Assembly: GCA_040769385.1 (NCBI GenBank)
Contig: JAXGLD010000002.1
Coordinates: 62,001-126,000 of the forward strand
Source of the DNA: PHAA01 sp022706565
GTDB taxonomy: Bacteria; Bacillota; Syntrophomonadia; Syntrophomonadales; Syntrophomonadaceae
DNA: 64,000 nt
Direction: 5' to 3'
Made by a program: the position numbers and the translations under genes. Position 1 is the first letter of the stretch. Each line of letters begins with the position of its first letter. Below are positions 42,289 to 50,848 of this stretch, piece by piece. The notes beneath the pieces were generated by a model that was given only the letters and a program-made list of their open reading frames with translations, was not told where the DNA came from and ran no database searches.

Positions 42289-45200
42289 TCAGTGATCGGT
42301 TCGTGATCTTAAAAGGTAGGCCGGGTCGGTGGCGGCTCCAATCTTGATCGCATATGATGATTTGCGGGCAATATCCTCATCGGTAACAATATGAATGTCC
42401 AGCAAGCCCTTCGAAGTGTAACCGGTTTTGAGGTAATTCATCTCAGCCAGGCTCAGGCTCCAGCCATCCATCCACAACATCAGCTCTTCTCGCTGTGATT
42501 CCGATCCCCGGAAATGAATTATCAGGTCTATATCGCTGCCGGGACCGGCCTCACCGCAGTTGGTGCTGCCAAATAGGTAGATGGCTTCAATTCCAAACCG
42601 CTCCATATCTGCCGTCGCAGCGATGCGTTCAGCCATGTAATGACGCCAGCGCCAGAATTTATCTTCCTTCGGACCTAAATCAATCTGACCCTTGACGGTG
42701 GTTTGTTGAACCGGTTCCAGGCCTTCTTCTCGTGCCAAAGGCAGGCCCAAATAGCCGATCGCCTCCCCCAGTTCCGCATTCATGGCAATATGCAAAACCA
42801 TACCTTCATACTCGGCCGGAACATCGATGACCCGGACAACCTCCTGAAGATGGCTGTATTCTGGCAGTATCTGGGCCAACAAGTTACGCGAACCAAGGAA
42901 AAAGGACTCTTTGAATACCACCTGATCGTCATCCGGATATAGAGGCAGGTAGCGGATGTTGGACTCCACCAGATCCTGAAAGAAATGGGTGCCAAAGGAC
43001 AACTCCGGCACATACTTCAACTTCTGGCGGGCGACCTCGATTAAAGCGGCGGTATTATTGATATCGGCATAATTAACCTGCACACCCAGGCGGATATCGC
43101 CCCGGCTGCCCCACCGGCCTGGCCCCATGAGCACGAAGTGGTGCTTGGGCAGAAGCATGTTGAGCTTGCCTACCGCCCGGCCCACATTGACCAAGTCTTC
43201 CAGTCTCTGCAGCTGGTTGTAACCCCCGGGGTCCACATACACGATATGGGAAATATCCCTAATCAAACCGTTGGATACGTAGCGATTGGCTGAAAACACC
43301 ATGTCCCGGCTGGGGATGTCTTTGGGTATGGCGGCCGGCGCGATCTCTTTACTAAAGCTCTGGGGACGGCATTGCAAGAGATAGAAGTCTGTTCCGTCGG
43401 AGGCAAATTCGATATCCACCGGGGTCCCTAATTTCTCCTGCAGCACCTTGAGAATAAGATGTACTTGTTTCATGAACGGGGTGTCGGTTATCAGACCATC
43501 GAAGGTGACCAACAGCTCGTCACGGGCGAAGTCCACGCTGAATGGATTGGCCGGACGAACATAATCATGCTCATAAACCGATATGATTCGGTGGGCCTGG
43601 GGTATCAAATGGCCCCATTCCTTTAGAAACGCTGCAATCTCCACTGTTTCTACGATGTTTTTCTCCAAATTGATGACATCAGCCTTCTTCGGAGAATAGC
43701 GTCTGATCTCGTCCGGCACCGTATTTACCCTAAGCCGGGGCTGGCCGGGAGATACCAATACCGGGAAATCATCGGTCAGGCGGTCCACCGCCCGGGTGCC
43801 CAACCCCATGACCAGCCGCACCAAGCCGTCCTCCCGCTTGATCCGTGACGACCAGCGGAATTCGTTGTTGCTGAAAGCAACCCCGGAATAGGCAGGCACA
43901 AAGTATGGCCCTACCCGGGAACCGACCACTTCCTGAATCAGAATCCCCATTTCTTCCGGGTAGTCGAGCAATCCCCTTTCCGCTCGGTACTGGATGGAGT
44001 TGGGGCTGTAAACCGACGCATAGACCTCGGCGATAGCGTCAATGAGTTTTTCCAGGCGTTCCCGCTTGCTTCCCTGATTGGCCAGGAAGAGGCTCTTGTA
44101 TTTGCCGGAGAAGGCAGCCCCCAGCTGGTCCTCCAGCAGGCTGGAACTGCGCACGATAATCGGTACTTCGCCAAAATCATCCAGGGCCATGGCCAGGCTC
44201 TTGACCAATCCGGCTGGAAACTCAGAGTTCTTCATGATGTGGACTATATTGGGATAATCAAGCCGGACTTCATAAAGGTCTTTGTACTTCTGTACCCTCA
44301 GCTCTTCCAGACGATTGAGGTGAAGGAATTCCTTAAGCGCATCCGTAGCGACATACCAGGACCGGGGCACTTTTATTGGGTCCAATGCCGGGTTTTCCCG
44401 GCTGCTTTTCTCGATTATTTGCTGGGCCAGAACGAGCCCGGTGCCTTTGCCGCCGATCTTCCCGCGGCTGCCCTCGGGATAAATAAGGTGGTTAACGATT
44501 TCGTAGAAGTCACTTATTTCCAAATAGGGACGGGCGATGTTGATGAATTCGAGTTTGTCAGAAAGAAAACGATTTATTAAGGCTACCACCAGCCAGCGTT
44601 CCATGGGCGAAAAGCGCAGGGCCCCGCCTTCGCCCGAATTCCGGTAGCGAGTGATCAGCCGGCCGATCTCGGCCACGGAAGAATTTATGCGGTCAACCGC
44701 CTTGATCAAGGGGTAAGCCTTCTCCTCCTGAAGCCATTTCCTCAAACGCGCCGATATCTCCTCATCGCTCAGATGACGAGCCGCTATCTTGAAAGCATGA
44801 TTGGTGATGTTGATCAAGTCACCCAGTGGAAATTTTTCGCTGGGGTAGTTCTGTTCGAGGGTGTCATTGTAGAGGCGGGCGCCTTCGCCGAACACCCACA
44901 GTACTTCCTCGGCCTCCCGGACCCCGTTAAGGTACAGGTAATTGATCATTTTCCGGCACAGGTGCCGCAGCATGCTCTGGTCAGTGCGTCCGATCAGATC
45001 CAGGATTATCATCCACTCGTTTACTGGCCCCCCGCCCATATATAACCCGCTGCGGGAGCTGTTCCATTCCTGGATGACTTGTTCCATATAGCGGTGCTGT
45101 ATTGTCTGGCTAATGCGTTCGCTGATGGTGCGCAGCAGTTTGCGTTCCTTTTCCAGGAAGTAACCTTCCGGGTCGCGGGGTACCTGCGTCAGGTAAACCA

Positions 45201-45495
45201 CCGCAATCTGCCCGACTTCCTTCCCGCCCACCTTAATGGGAGCGGTCAGCGACCACGGCGAACTTACGTACCCGGGTGTGCTGTAACCACAATTCTCATA
45301 GGTGATCATGGCCCGGCAAACATCCGGGAACTGCCAGCCCGAGGGCATCACCAACGTTATCTGCTGGAATATCTCCGGCAGGGACAGACGTTCGTTGTTA
45401 AGGATCTCATCAACCTGGTACAGGCAATTGAGTTCCTTGGCCCTCTCTCTCAGGCTGGCCAGATTGTATTCAGCGCCCAAATCGTGCTCATCCAT
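42289..45495 (-). CDS. GAF-like / PPDK ATP-grasp / nucleotidyltransferase fusion protein
   Basis: A 1068-residue multidomain protein. About 20-140: GAF-like sensor (LYQVDEILNNERLSLPEIF, SLTAPIKVGGKEVGQIAVVY). About 345-715: PPDK/PEP-synthase ATP-binding domain (GGKGTGLVLAQQI, IIVRSSSLLEDQLGAAFSGKY, DIEFASDGTDFYLLQCRPQS). The phospho-His swivelling domain and PEP barrel of real PPDK are absent; instead a region with HHFVLMGPGRWGSRGD (785-800) follows, and a C-terminal DNA-polymerase-beta-like nucleotidyltransferase (GSTNCGEAGPGSDIDL, 976-991). It may phosphorylate or nucleotidylate another molecule in response to a ligand. The gene lies 48 bases after gdhA on the same strand; function unknown. 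Confidence 0.85.
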   Translation of the reverse strand: MDEHDLGAEYNLASLRERAKELNCLYQVDEILNNERLSLPEIFQQITLVMPSGWQFPDVCRAMITYENCGYSTPGYVSSPWSLTAPIKVGGKEVGQIAVVYLTQVPRDPEGYFLEKERKLLRTISERISQTIQHRYMEQVIQEWNSSRSGLYMGGGPVNEWMIILDLIGRTDQSMLRHLCRKMINYLYLNGVREAEEVLWVFGEGARLYNDTLEQNYPSEKFPLGDLINITNHAFKIAARHLSDEEISARLRKWLQEEKAYPLIKAVDRINSSVAEIGRLITRYRNSGEGGALRFSPMERWLVVALINRFLSDKLEFINIARPYLEISDFYEIVNHLIYPEGSRGKIGGKGTGLVLAQQIIEKSSRENPALDPIKVPRSWYVATDALKEFLHLNRLEELRVQKYKDLYEVRLDYPNIVHIMKNSEFPAGLVKSLAMALDDFGEVPIIVRSSSLLEDQLGAAFSGKYKSLFLANQGSKRERLEKLIDAIAEVYASVYSPNSIQYRAERGLLDYPEEMGILIQEVVGSRVGPYFVPAYSGVAFSNNEFRWSSRIKREDGLVRLVMGLGTRAVDRLTDDFPVLVSPGQPRLRVNTVPDEIRRYSPKKADVINLEKNIVETVEIAAFLKEWGHLIPQAHRIISVYEHDYVRPANPFSVDFARDELLVTFDGLITDTPFMKQVHLILKVLQEKLGTPVDIEFASDGTDFYLLQCRPQSFSKEIAPAAIPKDIPSRDMVFSANRYVSNGLIRDISHIVYVDPGGYNQLQRLEDLVNVGRAVGKLNMLLPKHHFVLMGPGRWGSRGDIRLGVQVNYADINNTAALIEVARQKLKYVPELSFGTHFFQDLVESNIRYLPLYPDDDQVVFKESFFLGSRNLLAQILPEYSHLQEVVRVIDVPAEYEGMVLHIAMNAELGEAIGYLGLPLAREEGLEPVQQTTVKGQIDLGPKEDKFWRWRHYMAERIAATADMERFGIEAIYLFGSTNCGEAGPGSDIDLIIHFRGSESQREELMLWMDGWSLSLAEMNYLKTGYTSKGLLDIHIVTDEDIARKSSYAIKIGAATDPAYLLRSRTDH

Positions 45496-45543
45496 ATGCT
45501 CACCTGTGTGCCTTACGGCACGTCCTGGTAATAGATAGTATTC

Positions 45544-46830
45544 TTATACCCAGCCGCGCATTTTGGCAGCGTGGGCTACCCGGTTGATGGAAATCACATA
45601 GGCTGCATCACGGGTGTAGATGTTGTGGCGTTGTGCGATATCGCGTACCGCCCGGAAAGCGGAGGTCATCTTTTGGTCCAGCTTCTCCAGCACCTCGTCC
45701 TTTTCCCAATAGTAGTTGGCATTGGACTGCACCTGTTCGAAGTAGCTGCAGGTAACGCCGCCGGCATTAGCCAGGAAGTCTGGTATTACAAAAATACTGC
45801 TATTGCGGATAATCTCATCCGCTTGGGTATTGATCGGCCCGTTGGCACCCTCTGCGATTATCTTGACCTTCTTACTGATTTTGCCCACATTGTTCAGGTT
45901 TATTTGATTCTCCATGGCGGCCGGGATCAAAATATCTACATCCTGCTCGATCCAAGCATCACAGGGCTGCACCTTGCATCCCAGATCCAAAGCCTTGCCT
46001 TTATCGATGCTCCCGTAAGGATCGGTGATGTTAGGCAACTCCCGAGCGTCCAAGCCGTCGTCATTGGTGTATGAATAGGCCATCTGGTCGGCATGGTCCC
46101 AACAGGAAATCGCTACGATGTTGCCGCCCAATTCCTGATACAGCTGAGCCGCGTACTGGGCCACATTGCCGCAGCCCTGAATGCTGGCACTGGTGTTCTT
46201 GATATCGATCCCCATTCCTTCCAGGGCTTCGCGGATGGTGTATACGACTCCATACCCGGTAGCTTCCGTCCTGCCCAGGGAACCACCCATCTCCACCGGT
46301 TTGCCGGTAATAAAGCCAGGATATCTTCCCCCGTGGATGGTTTCAAACTCGTCCAACATCCACAGCATATGTTTGGCATTGGTCATAACATCCGGAGCGG
46401 GTACATCTATTACCGGACCTACATCCCGAGCCACCTGGCGAACCCAACCGCGGCATAGTCTTTCCTGTTCTCCTTCGGATAGATCGCGGGGATTGCAGAT
46501 AACGCCGCCCTTGCCGCCACCCAGCGGGATGTCAACAACAGCGCATTTCCAGGTCATCCACATGGCTAGAGCCCGGACGGTGTCTACGGTCTCCTCGGGA
46601 TGAAAGCGGATTCCGCCTTTGGCCGGGCCGCGGGCGTCATTATGCTTCACCCGATACCCATTGAAAATGCGGGTACTGCCATCGTCCATTCTTACCGGGA
46701 TGGTGAAATGGTATTCCTTCATGGGTTGGCGCAGCAGTTGTCTGGTAGCATAATCGAGTCCGATAATTTCTGCTACCCGGTCGAATTGGGCCTGGGCGTT
46801 CTCGTAGGGATTGTAGGTCGATGATGTCAT
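45544..46830 (-). CDS. gdhA: Glutamate dehydrogenase (Glu/Leu/Phe/Val family)
   Basis: A 428-residue enzyme of the hexameric GDH family, usual length. Seen: GYRVKHNDARGPAKGGIRFHPE, CAVVDIPLGGGKGGV with the catalytic Lys region, VPAPDVMTN, GSLGRTEATGYGVVY and SIQGCGNVAQYAA (NAD(P) fold), and EGANGPIN. It interconverts glutamate and 2-oxoglutarate plus ammonia in the cytoplasm. ATG after GAGGAGG. The downstream fusion protein is probably cotranscribed. The 340-base gap on its 5' side holds an inverted repeat but no other supported gene. Confidence 0.95.
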   Translation of the reverse strand: MTSSTYNPYENAQAQFDRVAEIIGLDYATRQLLRQPMKEYHFTIPVRMDDGSTRIFNGYRVKHNDARGPAKGGIRFHPEETVDTVRALAMWMTWKCAVVDIPLGGGKGGVICNPRDLSEGEQERLCRGWVRQVARDVGPVIDVPAPDVMTNAKHMLWMLDEFETIHGGRYPGFITGKPVEMGGSLGRTEATGYGVVYTIREALEGMGIDIKNTSASIQGCGNVAQYAAQLYQELGGNIVAISCWDHADQMAYSYTNDDGLDARELPNITDPYGSIDKGKALDLGCKVQPCDAWIEQDVDILIPAAMENQINLNNVGKISKKVKIIAEGANGPINTQADEIIRNSSIFVIPDFLANAGGVTCSYFEQVQSNANYYWEKDEVLEKLDQKMTSAFRAVRDIAQRHNIYTRDAAYVISINRVAHAAKMRGWV

Positions 46831-46883
46831 TTGATTGCCTCCTCAAAAGTCGAATAATCACATAAAAGTATAACTTAATTTAT

Positions 46884-46905
46884 TGTACATTGTTGAATGT
46901 ATACA
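46884..46905. promoter_or_regulatory. Inverted repeat upstream of gdhA
   Basis: TGTACATT, GTTG, AATGTATACA: near-palindromic, 55-75 bases upstream of the gdhA start codon. The AATGTATAC half recurs upstream of ddh and of the SLH gene. A candidate regulator site; could also overlap a promoter -10 region. Confidence 0.4.
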
Positions 46906-47171
46906 GTATTATAAGGGGCCATGACAAGCGCATAATACCGGGCTTACTTGCATATTGGAGAAGTCGTATGGACATGATTTTTATCCTGGCAGAGGTCTAA
47001 ATATATCGCTTTATTCTAAGGTTGTTGATTCCTAAGTCCCGCTGCCGGGAATATTAAAGACTGCAGACCGCTTAAATAATCCTCCAGATCTTCCGTAATC
47101 CAATTTTAGAATAATGGCCGAAATTAGTGTACATCCTAGTACTAGATTTTATTAAAGGAGGTAGGTTTGGA

Positions 47172-47375
47172 GTGAGTCAGCTTTCCACCCGGGAACTTCT
47201 CTATCTGGAGGATTCCAGCAAGCTCTTCGAGTCGATCCAAAAGACATGCAATCACGCCATGAACGAATGCACCGATCCCCAGGTCAAGAATCTCATTCAG
47301 AGTATGAGCGGCCCGCACCGGCAGGTGATCCAGAAATCAGCTTCACTGGTGTCCGGACGCACCACAATGCAGTAA
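47172..47375 (+). CDS. Small coat-F-like spore protein
   Basis: A 67-residue helical protein starting from GTG nine bases after AAAGGAGG. It has STRELLYLEDSSKLFESIQK and SGPHRQVIQKSASLV, and resembles half of a CotF-type spore coat protein. It is immediately followed by a longer coat-F-like gene, with 12 bases between them, so the two are cotranscribed. In related spore formers such pairs are coat components; role inferred. Confidence 0.6.
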   Translation: MSQLSTRELLYLEDSSKLFESIQKTCNHAMNECTDPQVKNLIQSMSGPHRQVIQKSASLVSGRTTMQ

Positions 47376-47387
47376 GGAGGAATGACA

Positions 47388-47651
47388 GTGTCTAAAGATA
47401 TGGAATGGATGGGGATCATCTTGAATGAACATAAACTGGCCGCCAGCATGCTGACCAGTGGCGTTATTGAAAGTGCCAATCCCCAAGTTAGGCAGCATTT
47501 CAGCACCCTTCTCAATCAAACCCTGGACCATCAAAAACAGATTTTTGATTTAATGAGCCAGAAGGGCTGGTATAAGGTGGCCGCAGCTCCCCAGGAAGAA
47601 CTTACCCGGATTCAGCAGAGCTTTTCTACCATGCAGCAGCAAATGCAGTAA
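47388..47651 (+). CDS. CotF-like spore coat protein
   Basis: An 87-residue helical protein with EWMGIILNEHKLAASMLTS, ANPQVRQHFSTLLNQTLDHQ and LMSQKGWYKVAAAP, which fit the Coat F family (the 'KGWY.v' segment is characteristic). The C-terminus is Gln-rich. I chose GTG, seven bases after AGGAGG, because the overlapping ATG lies too close to it. Expected to be part of the coat or to act in spore assembly. Confidence 0.78.
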   Translation: MSKDMEWMGIILNEHKLAASMLTSGVIESANPQVRQHFSTLLNQTLDHQKQIFDLMSQKGWYKVAAAPQEELTRIQQSFSTMQQQMQ

Positions 47652-47713
47652 CGATTCCGAATACGATGAGGCTGGGGTAACTCATCCCCCGCCATCATTA
47701 TTTAAGGAGCAAG

Positions 47714-47747
47714 ACAGAAACCCGGCCTAACTGGGTTTCTGTTTTTT
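47714..47747 (+). terminator. Rho-independent terminator after the coat genes
   Basis: Ten-bp stem ACAGAAACCC/GGGTTTCTGT with a nine-base loop followed by TTTTTTG. Confidence 0.92.
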
Positions 47748-47752
47748 GTTTA

Positions 47753-48160
47753 TTATTTTTGCTCAATCTCGGTAACACATTCGTTCTTGATCTTTCCCAC
47801 CAGGAATTGCAGGGCATCGATCACGTGGGGCCTGATGTCGCCGCCGATCAATACATACATGATATCATCGCCAACCTCCAAATGCCCTTCATTAAGCCAT
47901 ACCCTGACGTAGAAAATACCCTCCATAGCATAGGTTTCCGCAATCACCGCGTCGACTTTGGCGGCATCGTAGCCAAATTCCATCCCCTTTACCGTGGAAC
48001 CATCATCAATGCCTTGACGCACCTGGGCCTTGGGAGTCTCCCGCACCACACCATTATGGACTAAAAACATCCCTTGCTGGGCCGCTATCGGATGGGCTTT
48101 GGCTTCTTTTAACCATTCATCTACCGATGGTGGTATCTTCTTGGCCTTTCTATCACTCAT
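47753..48160 (-). CDS. MoaE-like protein
   Basis: A 135-residue protein similar to the large subunit of molybdopterin synthase: HPIAAQQGMFLVHNGVVRETPK (cf. 'G....F.G.VR'), VKGMEFGYD (cf. 'L.YEAY'), YVRVWLNEGHLEVGDDIMYVL and DIRPHVIDALQFLVGKIK. In true MoaE the C-terminus carries a catalytic Lys in a 'P.WK.E' block; here it reads VTEIEQK, so activity is doubtful. No moaD, moaA or other Moco gene is next to it. Start ATG is 11 bases after GGAGG; a GTG two codons earlier is also possible. Confidence 0.75.
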   Translation of the reverse strand: MSDRKAKKIPPSVDEWLKEAKAHPIAAQQGMFLVHNGVVRETPKAQVRQGIDDGSTVKGMEFGYDAAKVDAVIAETYAMEGIFYVRVWLNEGHLEVGDDIMYVLIGGDIRPHVIDALQFLVGKIKNECVTEIEQK

Positions 48161-48446
48161 AAACACACGCTCCTCCTCATTAGAATTCTCCTAGTTGGCG
48201 AAGGCCATTCCATAACATCATAATCCGGAGACGTGCAGTAATAAAGTAAATAATTGGAGGATTATTGTCTGCCTCCAGGAAGTGAATCCTTGTCCAGAAG
48301 TAAATCACTGCCCATACAGGCTGTACAAGCAGAATATTAGATTACCTTCCATCAAATACTAGGGCTTATCAATAGCCGATGTCACCCCGAGTAAACTTTG
48401 GGCAGATATCTGTGATCATATCGTATCTGGAGACTCGGTTCTTTTT

Positions 48447-49613
48447 ATGGACCAATCCGATACTGCCTTGATACTGGCCAATCGAGGCTGGAAACAACGT
48501 TCCATCTCCGAACCCACTACAGAGGTGGAATCCCGGGGCCCGAAAGACTGTTTCTTGGAAGATATAATGTCCAATATGGGCTTGATTCGCCGGCGGATCC
48601 GGGATTACAATCTTCGCTTCGAAGGTTTTAAAATCGGTGACAGAAGCAAGACGGATGTCGTCATAGCATATATAGAGGACCTGGTTAGCGAATCGCTTTT
48701 AAATGAGGTGAGGACCCGACTGGGAAGAATCAAAACAGATGGGATCAGCAATTCTTCGGCTGTTGAAGAGTATATTCAGGACTCACCTTTTTCGATATTC
48801 CCGCAGACTGAACATACCGAAAGGCCAGACCGCGGCGCAGCCGCGCTTTTAGAAGGTAGAATAGTGATCCTGGTCGACAACGCACCCTTTCAGATCATTG
48901 TGCCAGCTACTTTCTGGAGTTTCATCCAGGTACCCGGCGACTATTACGCAAGGTATATTATCGGCACCTTCTGGCGATGGATCAGACTTTTCGCCATATT
49001 CCTAACCATATCCAGCTCATCGGCATATGTACTGTTGACTTCATTTCACCAGGAAATGCTGCCCACTTCCCTGGCCCTAAAAGTGGCGGCCGGAAGGATG
49101 GGGGTTCCCTTTCCCGCTGCGATGGAAGCATTTGTTATGGAAATCATATTCGAAATCATGACTGAAGCAGGTCTCAGGATGCCAAAGGCCTTGGGACAGA
49201 CTGTCAGTATAATAGGAACGTTGGTTATAGGCCAGGGAGCGGTGATGGCCGGGTTGGTTGGACCAGCCCTGGTAATAGCGGTTGCCATCGGAGCCATCGC
49301 CTCGTTTGCCATTCCTTCATTCAGCATGAGCAATTCTATCCGTTTGCTGCGGTTTCCCTTGCTTTTCTCGTCGGCTGTCTTCGGACTTTTTGGTTACCTC
49401 GGGGGGGTCATATTAATCACGATATACCTGATGTCGTTACGGTCCTTTGGCACACCTTTTTATGCGCCAATAGGCCCCTTTATTAGAGAAGATCTAAAGG
49501 ATACTCTCGTCAGAGTTCCCCGCTGGCAGATGATAACCCGGCCCTGGTTTGCCCGCCCCAAAGATAAACCCCGGCAGGCTCCAGATTTAAAGCCCAAGCC
49601 TGATCCTCAATGA
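48447..49613 (+). CDS. gerAA: GerA-type spore germination protein, A subunit (N-terminally truncated)
   Basis: 388 residues from the first ATG. Family hallmarks: RSISEPTTEVESRGPKDCF, MGLIRRRIRDY, AAALLEGRIVILVDNAPF, AGRMGVPFPAAMEAFVMEI, EAGLRMPKALGQ and SFGTPFYAPIGPF, with five or more membrane helices. Normal A subunits have about 100 further residues in front. The same frame upstream reads family-like (LWADICDHIVSGDSVLF) back to an in-frame TAG at 48360-48362, with no ATG, GTG or TTG between, and no good ribosome site before the ATG. So the gene is either broken at its 5' end or starts at a non-standard codon. Part of an A-C-B receptor operon. Confidence 0.8.
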   Translation: MDQSDTALILANRGWKQRSISEPTTEVESRGPKDCFLEDIMSNMGLIRRRIRDYNLRFEGFKIGDRSKTDVVIAYIEDLVSESLLNEVRTRLGRIKTDGISNSSAVEEYIQDSPFSIFPQTEHTERPDRGAAALLEGRIVILVDNAPFQIIVPATFWSFIQVPGDYYARYIIGTFWRWIRLFAIFLTISSSSAYVLLTSFHQEMLPTSLALKVAAGRMGVPFPAAMEAFVMEIIFEIMTEAGLRMPKALGQTVSIIGTLVIGQGAVMAGLVGPALVIAVAIGAIASFAIPSFSMSNSIRLLRFPLLFSSAVFGLFGYLGGVILITIYLMSLRSFGTPFYAPIGPFIREDLKDTLVRVPRWQMITRPWFARPKDKPRQAPDLKPKPDPQ

Positions 49614-49627
49614 AAGAGGCGGTTATT

Positions 49628-50848
49628 ATGAAAACTATAGCCCTTTATGTACTCCTGATTAGCTTGCCGTTGCTGAGTGGATGTTGGGATATGAGGGAGA
49701 TAAACGAGCTCGGATTGGTGATGGCGGTCGGAATCGATAAGTCATCGAACAATCCTGATCATTATTTGGTTACAGTTCAAGTAGCCAATCCCCAAGCAAG
49801 CGGTTCATCTGCTGATTCCAGCATAAACCGCCCGGAAACGATTTGGATATCCAGCGCCGAAGGCAAAACCATATTCGAGGCCATAAGGGAGTTAGCCCGC
49901 ATTTCCTCCCAACGGATAATGTGGGCTCACAATAACGTGATTGTAATCGGCGAATCCTTGGCTCGGGATGATATAACCCCGGTTATTGACTTTTTTAGCC
50001 ATAACCATGAACTGAGAATGAAAACATGGATGGCAGTCGCCAAAGGCAGCGCCACCGATTTCTTGAAGGCCAAAGCCGGAATGGGATCCATTCCCGGTCA
50101 ATCGCTGGCGGATATGTTTCGATATCAGCAGTTTACCGGCCTGGATTTTCACAGCAATCTTCTTAAGGTTTACGGGGATTTCACCAGTGACACCACCAAT
50201 CTTTTAATTGGTTCGCTGTCATTGGAACAAGCAACGACCCAAGCTGGTTTATCGAAAGCACAGGAAAACACCGTGGAACAAATACAGATGGATGGGATGG
50301 CCGTTTTCGACCAAAGGAGGATGCTGGGTTATCTGTCTGAGGATGAAACGCGCGGCCTGGCCTGGTTTCTGAGTGAAAATCCCAACATGGTGATCTCGGT
50401 GCCACACCCATCAGACAGTTCCGAATCGGTGGCAGTCGAAATAGTCGCTGTCAAAGCAAAGATCGACTCCCAACTCGACCAGCAAACCCCGTCATTTAGT
50501 ATCCGGATTACCGGGACAGGACACATTGCGGAAGAGGACACCACCAGTGATTTATCAATAAATGATTTTAAACAGCAGATGGAATTCCTAGCGGAGCAGC
50601 AAATCATTGAGGAAATCGAGCTTGGTTTGGACAAAGTCCTGAATGTTTATAAAAGTGATGTATTAGGATTTGGTAAGGTTGTCCATAGCCAACATAAGCA
50701 GGAATGGAACCAAGGCCTTAAAGACCGTTGGGTTCAGATATTTCCAGATGTTGAGATAAGTGTTGCTGCCGACATCGAAATTAAATCCAGTACCTTGAAT
50801 CAGATTCCTTTACGTAATTATAGGAGGAGTTCCGTAATTGATGACTAA
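49628..50848 (+). CDS. gerAC: GerA-type germinant receptor, C subunit (lipoprotein)
   Basis: A 406-residue lipoprotein: MKTIALYVLLISLPLLSGC is a signal peptide with lipobox, followed by WDMREINELGLVMAVGIDKS, the standard GerC beginning. Mid-protein SQRIMWAHNNVIVIGESLA and C-terminal DVLGFGKVVHSQH are also typical. It sits on the outer face of the spore inner membrane and works with the A and B subunits in nutrient sensing. Start at the ATG after GAGGCGG; the gene overlaps gerAB's start. Confidence 0.93.
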   Translation: MKTIALYVLLISLPLLSGCWDMREINELGLVMAVGIDKSSNNPDHYLVTVQVANPQASGSSADSSINRPETIWISSAEGKTIFEAIRELARISSQRIMWAHNNVIVIGESLARDDITPVIDFFSHNHELRMKTWMAVAKGSATDFLKAKAGMGSIPGQSLADMFRYQQFTGLDFHSNLLKVYGDFTSDTTNLLIGSLSLEQATTQAGLSKAQENTVEQIQMDGMAVFDQRRMLGYLSEDETRGLAWFLSENPNMVISVPHPSDSSESVAVEIVAVKAKIDSQLDQQTPSFSIRITGTGHIAEEDTTSDLSINDFKQQMEFLAEQQIIEEIELGLDKVLNVYKSDVLGFGKVVHSQHKQEWNQGLKDRWVQIFPDVEISVAADIEIKSSTLNQIPLRNYRRSSVIDD

